Assembly: GCA_904420265.1 (NCBI GenBank)
Contig: CAJFUU010000282.1
Location: 1 to 6,764 of the forward strand
DNA length: 6,764 bases
DNA from: an uncultured Clostridia bacterium
Lineage (GTDB): Bacteria > Bacillota > Clostridia > Christensenellales > Aristaeellaceae
Direction: 5' to 3'
Of this stretch, positions 5,594 to 6,764 are shown piece by piece. How positions within the stretch are numbered: the stretch's first letter is position 1; the number at the start of each line of letters is the position of its first letter. Position numbers and translations under genes: made by a program. Below the pieces are notes generated by a model. It worked only from the letters and a program-made list of their open reading frames with translations. It did no database searches and had not been told where the DNA came from.

Positions 5594-6764
5594 ATGTTTG
5601 CCAACATCCCGGAGGTCAAACTGGGCATCGTGGCCGTGAGCCGCGACTGCTTCCCCATCACCCTGTCCGAAAAGCGCCGCAAGGCTGTGGTGGCTGCGCT
5701 CAAGGCCAAGGGTTGCGACATCTACGAAAGCCCGGTCATCATCGAAGGCGGCATCGACGGCAACGTCATGGAAGCCTACGAGGACATTCAGAAATCCGGC
5801 ATCAACGCGCTGGTCGTCTTCCTGGGCAACTTCGGCCCCGAAGGCCCGGAAACGCTGATCGCCAAGAAGTTCGGCGGGCCGGTGATGTACGTGGCCGCGG
5901 CCGAGGAGAACATCGCCGTGCTTTCTTCTGAGCGTGGCGACGCCTACTGCGGCATGCTCAACGCCAGCTACAACCTCAAGCTCAACGGCATCAACGCCTA
6001 CATCCCCGAGTATCCCGTGGGCACCGCCGACGAATGCGCGGACATGATTCTGGAATTCGTCCCCGTGGCCCGCACGCTGCTGGCGCTGCAGGATTTGAAG
6101 ATCATCACCTTCGGCCCGCGCCCGTTCGACTTCCTGGCCTGCAACGCGCCCATCGCGCCGCTGTTCAAGCTGGGCGTCAACATCCAGGAAAATTCCGAGC
6201 TGGACCTTCTGGCCGCCTACAAGGCCCATGCGGGCGATCCCCGCATTCCCGCCAAGATCAAGGAGATGGAAGAAGAACTGGGCGAAGGCAACAAAATGCC
6301 CGGTATTCTGCCGCGCCTGGCGCAGTATGAATTGACGCTGCTGGATTGGGTGGAGGCCAACAAGGGCGCCGCCAAGTATGTGGCCATGGCCAATAAGTGC
6401 TGGCCCGCGTTCCAGACCGAGTTTGGCTTCGTGCCCTGCTATGTCAACTCCCGCCTCACCGCCATGGGCATCCCCACGGCCTGCGAGGTGGACATTTACG
6501 GCGCGCTTTCCGAGTTCATCGGCACTTGCGTGACCGGCGAAAGCGTAACGCTTTTGGACATCAACAACTCCGTGCCCGCTGAAATGTACAAGGCCTCCAT
6601 CGAGGGCAAGTATCCCTACCGCCACAACGAGACCTTCATGGGCTTCCACTGCGGCAATACGCCGATGTGCCGCCTGACCAAGGGCACGATGAAGTACCAG
6701 CTGATCATGAAGCGTTCGCTGGAGCCGGATAAGGAGCCGGACATCACCCGCGGCACCCTCGAAG
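5594..6764 (+). CDS. L-fucose/L-arabinose isomerase-family protein (3' end outside window)
   Basis: Members are cytosolic, usually Mn-dependent enzymes that interconvert aldoses and ketoses. The frame is open without a stop from ATG 5594 to the window edge (390 residues), so the C-terminal part is missing. The N-terminal part (KLGIVAVSRDCFP..., a glycine-rich segment GNFGPEGPE near 76-84) looks like the Rossmann-like domains of FucI/AraA relatives. The later part has likely active-site and metal-site segments: CWPAFQTEFGFVPC with E276, RLTAMGIPTACEVDIYGAL with E298 and D300, LLDINNSVP, and FMGFHCGNTPMC with H352. Residue roles are inferred from the family layout, not from alignment. GGAGGAG at 5581-5587 selects ATG 5594; an in-frame ATG at 5579 lies before that site and is less likely. 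Codons are strongly biased to GGC, AAG, ATC and CTG, fitting high expression. The substrate is unknown: fucose, arabinose or a modified sugar such as sulfoquinovose are all open. Confidence 0.87.
   Translation, partial: MFANIPEVKLGIVAVSRDCFPITLSEKRRKAVVAALKAKGCDIYESPVIIEGGIDGNVMEAYEDIQKSGINALVVFLGNFGPEGPETLIAKKFGGPVMYVAAAEENIAVLSSERGDAYCGMLNASYNLKLNGINAYIPEYPVGTADECADMILEFVPVARTLLALQDLKIITFGPRPFDFLACNAPIAPLFKLGVNIQENSELDLLAAYKAHAGDPRIPAKIKEMEEELGEGNKMPGILPRLAQYELTLLDWVEANKGAAKYVAMANKCWPAFQTEFGFVPCYVNSRLTAMGIPTACEVDIYGALSEFIGTCVTGESVTLLDINNSVPAEMYKASIEGKYPYRHNETFMGFHCGNTPMCRLTKGTMKYQLIMKRSLEPDKEPDITRGTLE

Noticed and set aside
5444..6649. 401-codon open frame antisense to the isomerase gene
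   Set aside because: It is a mirror frame of a strongly codon-biased, recognisable gene. Its His/Gly/Ala/Val-rich sequence matches no family, and it would run through the promoter of the isomerase.

Overview
The window reads as a GC-rich chromosome segment of a Clostridia-type Bacillota, probably a gut or anaerobic lineage. The evidence is a VanS-like histidine kinase coupled to a VanZ-family membrane protein, strong AGGAGG-type ribosome binding sites (one serving a TTG start), sigma-A-like promoters, and a stand-alone E2/CAT-fold protein and FucI/AraA-like isomerase of types I associate with Clostridia. No rRNA, tRNA, CRISPR array, integrase or transposase gene is visible.

Layout: (1) 1-1154, + strand: the 3' end of a VanS-like sensor kinase, then a VanZ-family gene 18 bases downstream, as one operon whose upstream part (presumably a response regulator) lies outside the window. 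(2) 1155 to about 2620: about 1.45 kb with no credible gene. Its main feature is a pair of direct repeats of about 255 bp (1857-2112 and 2194-2448), about 90% identical by hand alignment and carrying conserved hairpins. (3) 2622-4083: an extended -10 promoter with a palindrome in its spacer, a leader hairpin, and an ArsB/NhaD/SLC13-type (ion transporter superfamily) permease of 442 residues. (4) 4084-4521: about 440 bp without a convincing gene, ending in a perfect 14-bp-stem palindrome next to the end of the following convergent gene. (5) 4522-5370, - strand: a stand-alone protein with the catalytic fold of 2-oxoacid dehydrogenase acyltransferases (E2/CAT fold), in which the usual catalytic His of the C-terminal DHRxxxG motif is Glu. 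(6) 5371-5593: a divergent intergenic region with one good promoter on each strand and an inverted repeat between them. (7) 5594 to the window end, + strand: an L-fucose/L-arabinose isomerase-family protein cut by the window edge.

The genes do not form one obvious pathway. The kinase/VanZ pair suggests envelope or glycopeptide-type stress sensing. The permease appears to be transcribed alone. The E2-like protein and the isomerase are divergently transcribed and could share regulation. No complete novel multi-gene system can be demonstrated here. The items most worth a second look are the tandem intergenic repeat, the active-site change in the E2-like protein, the palindrome at 4479-4512, and the unresolved substrate of the isomerase.
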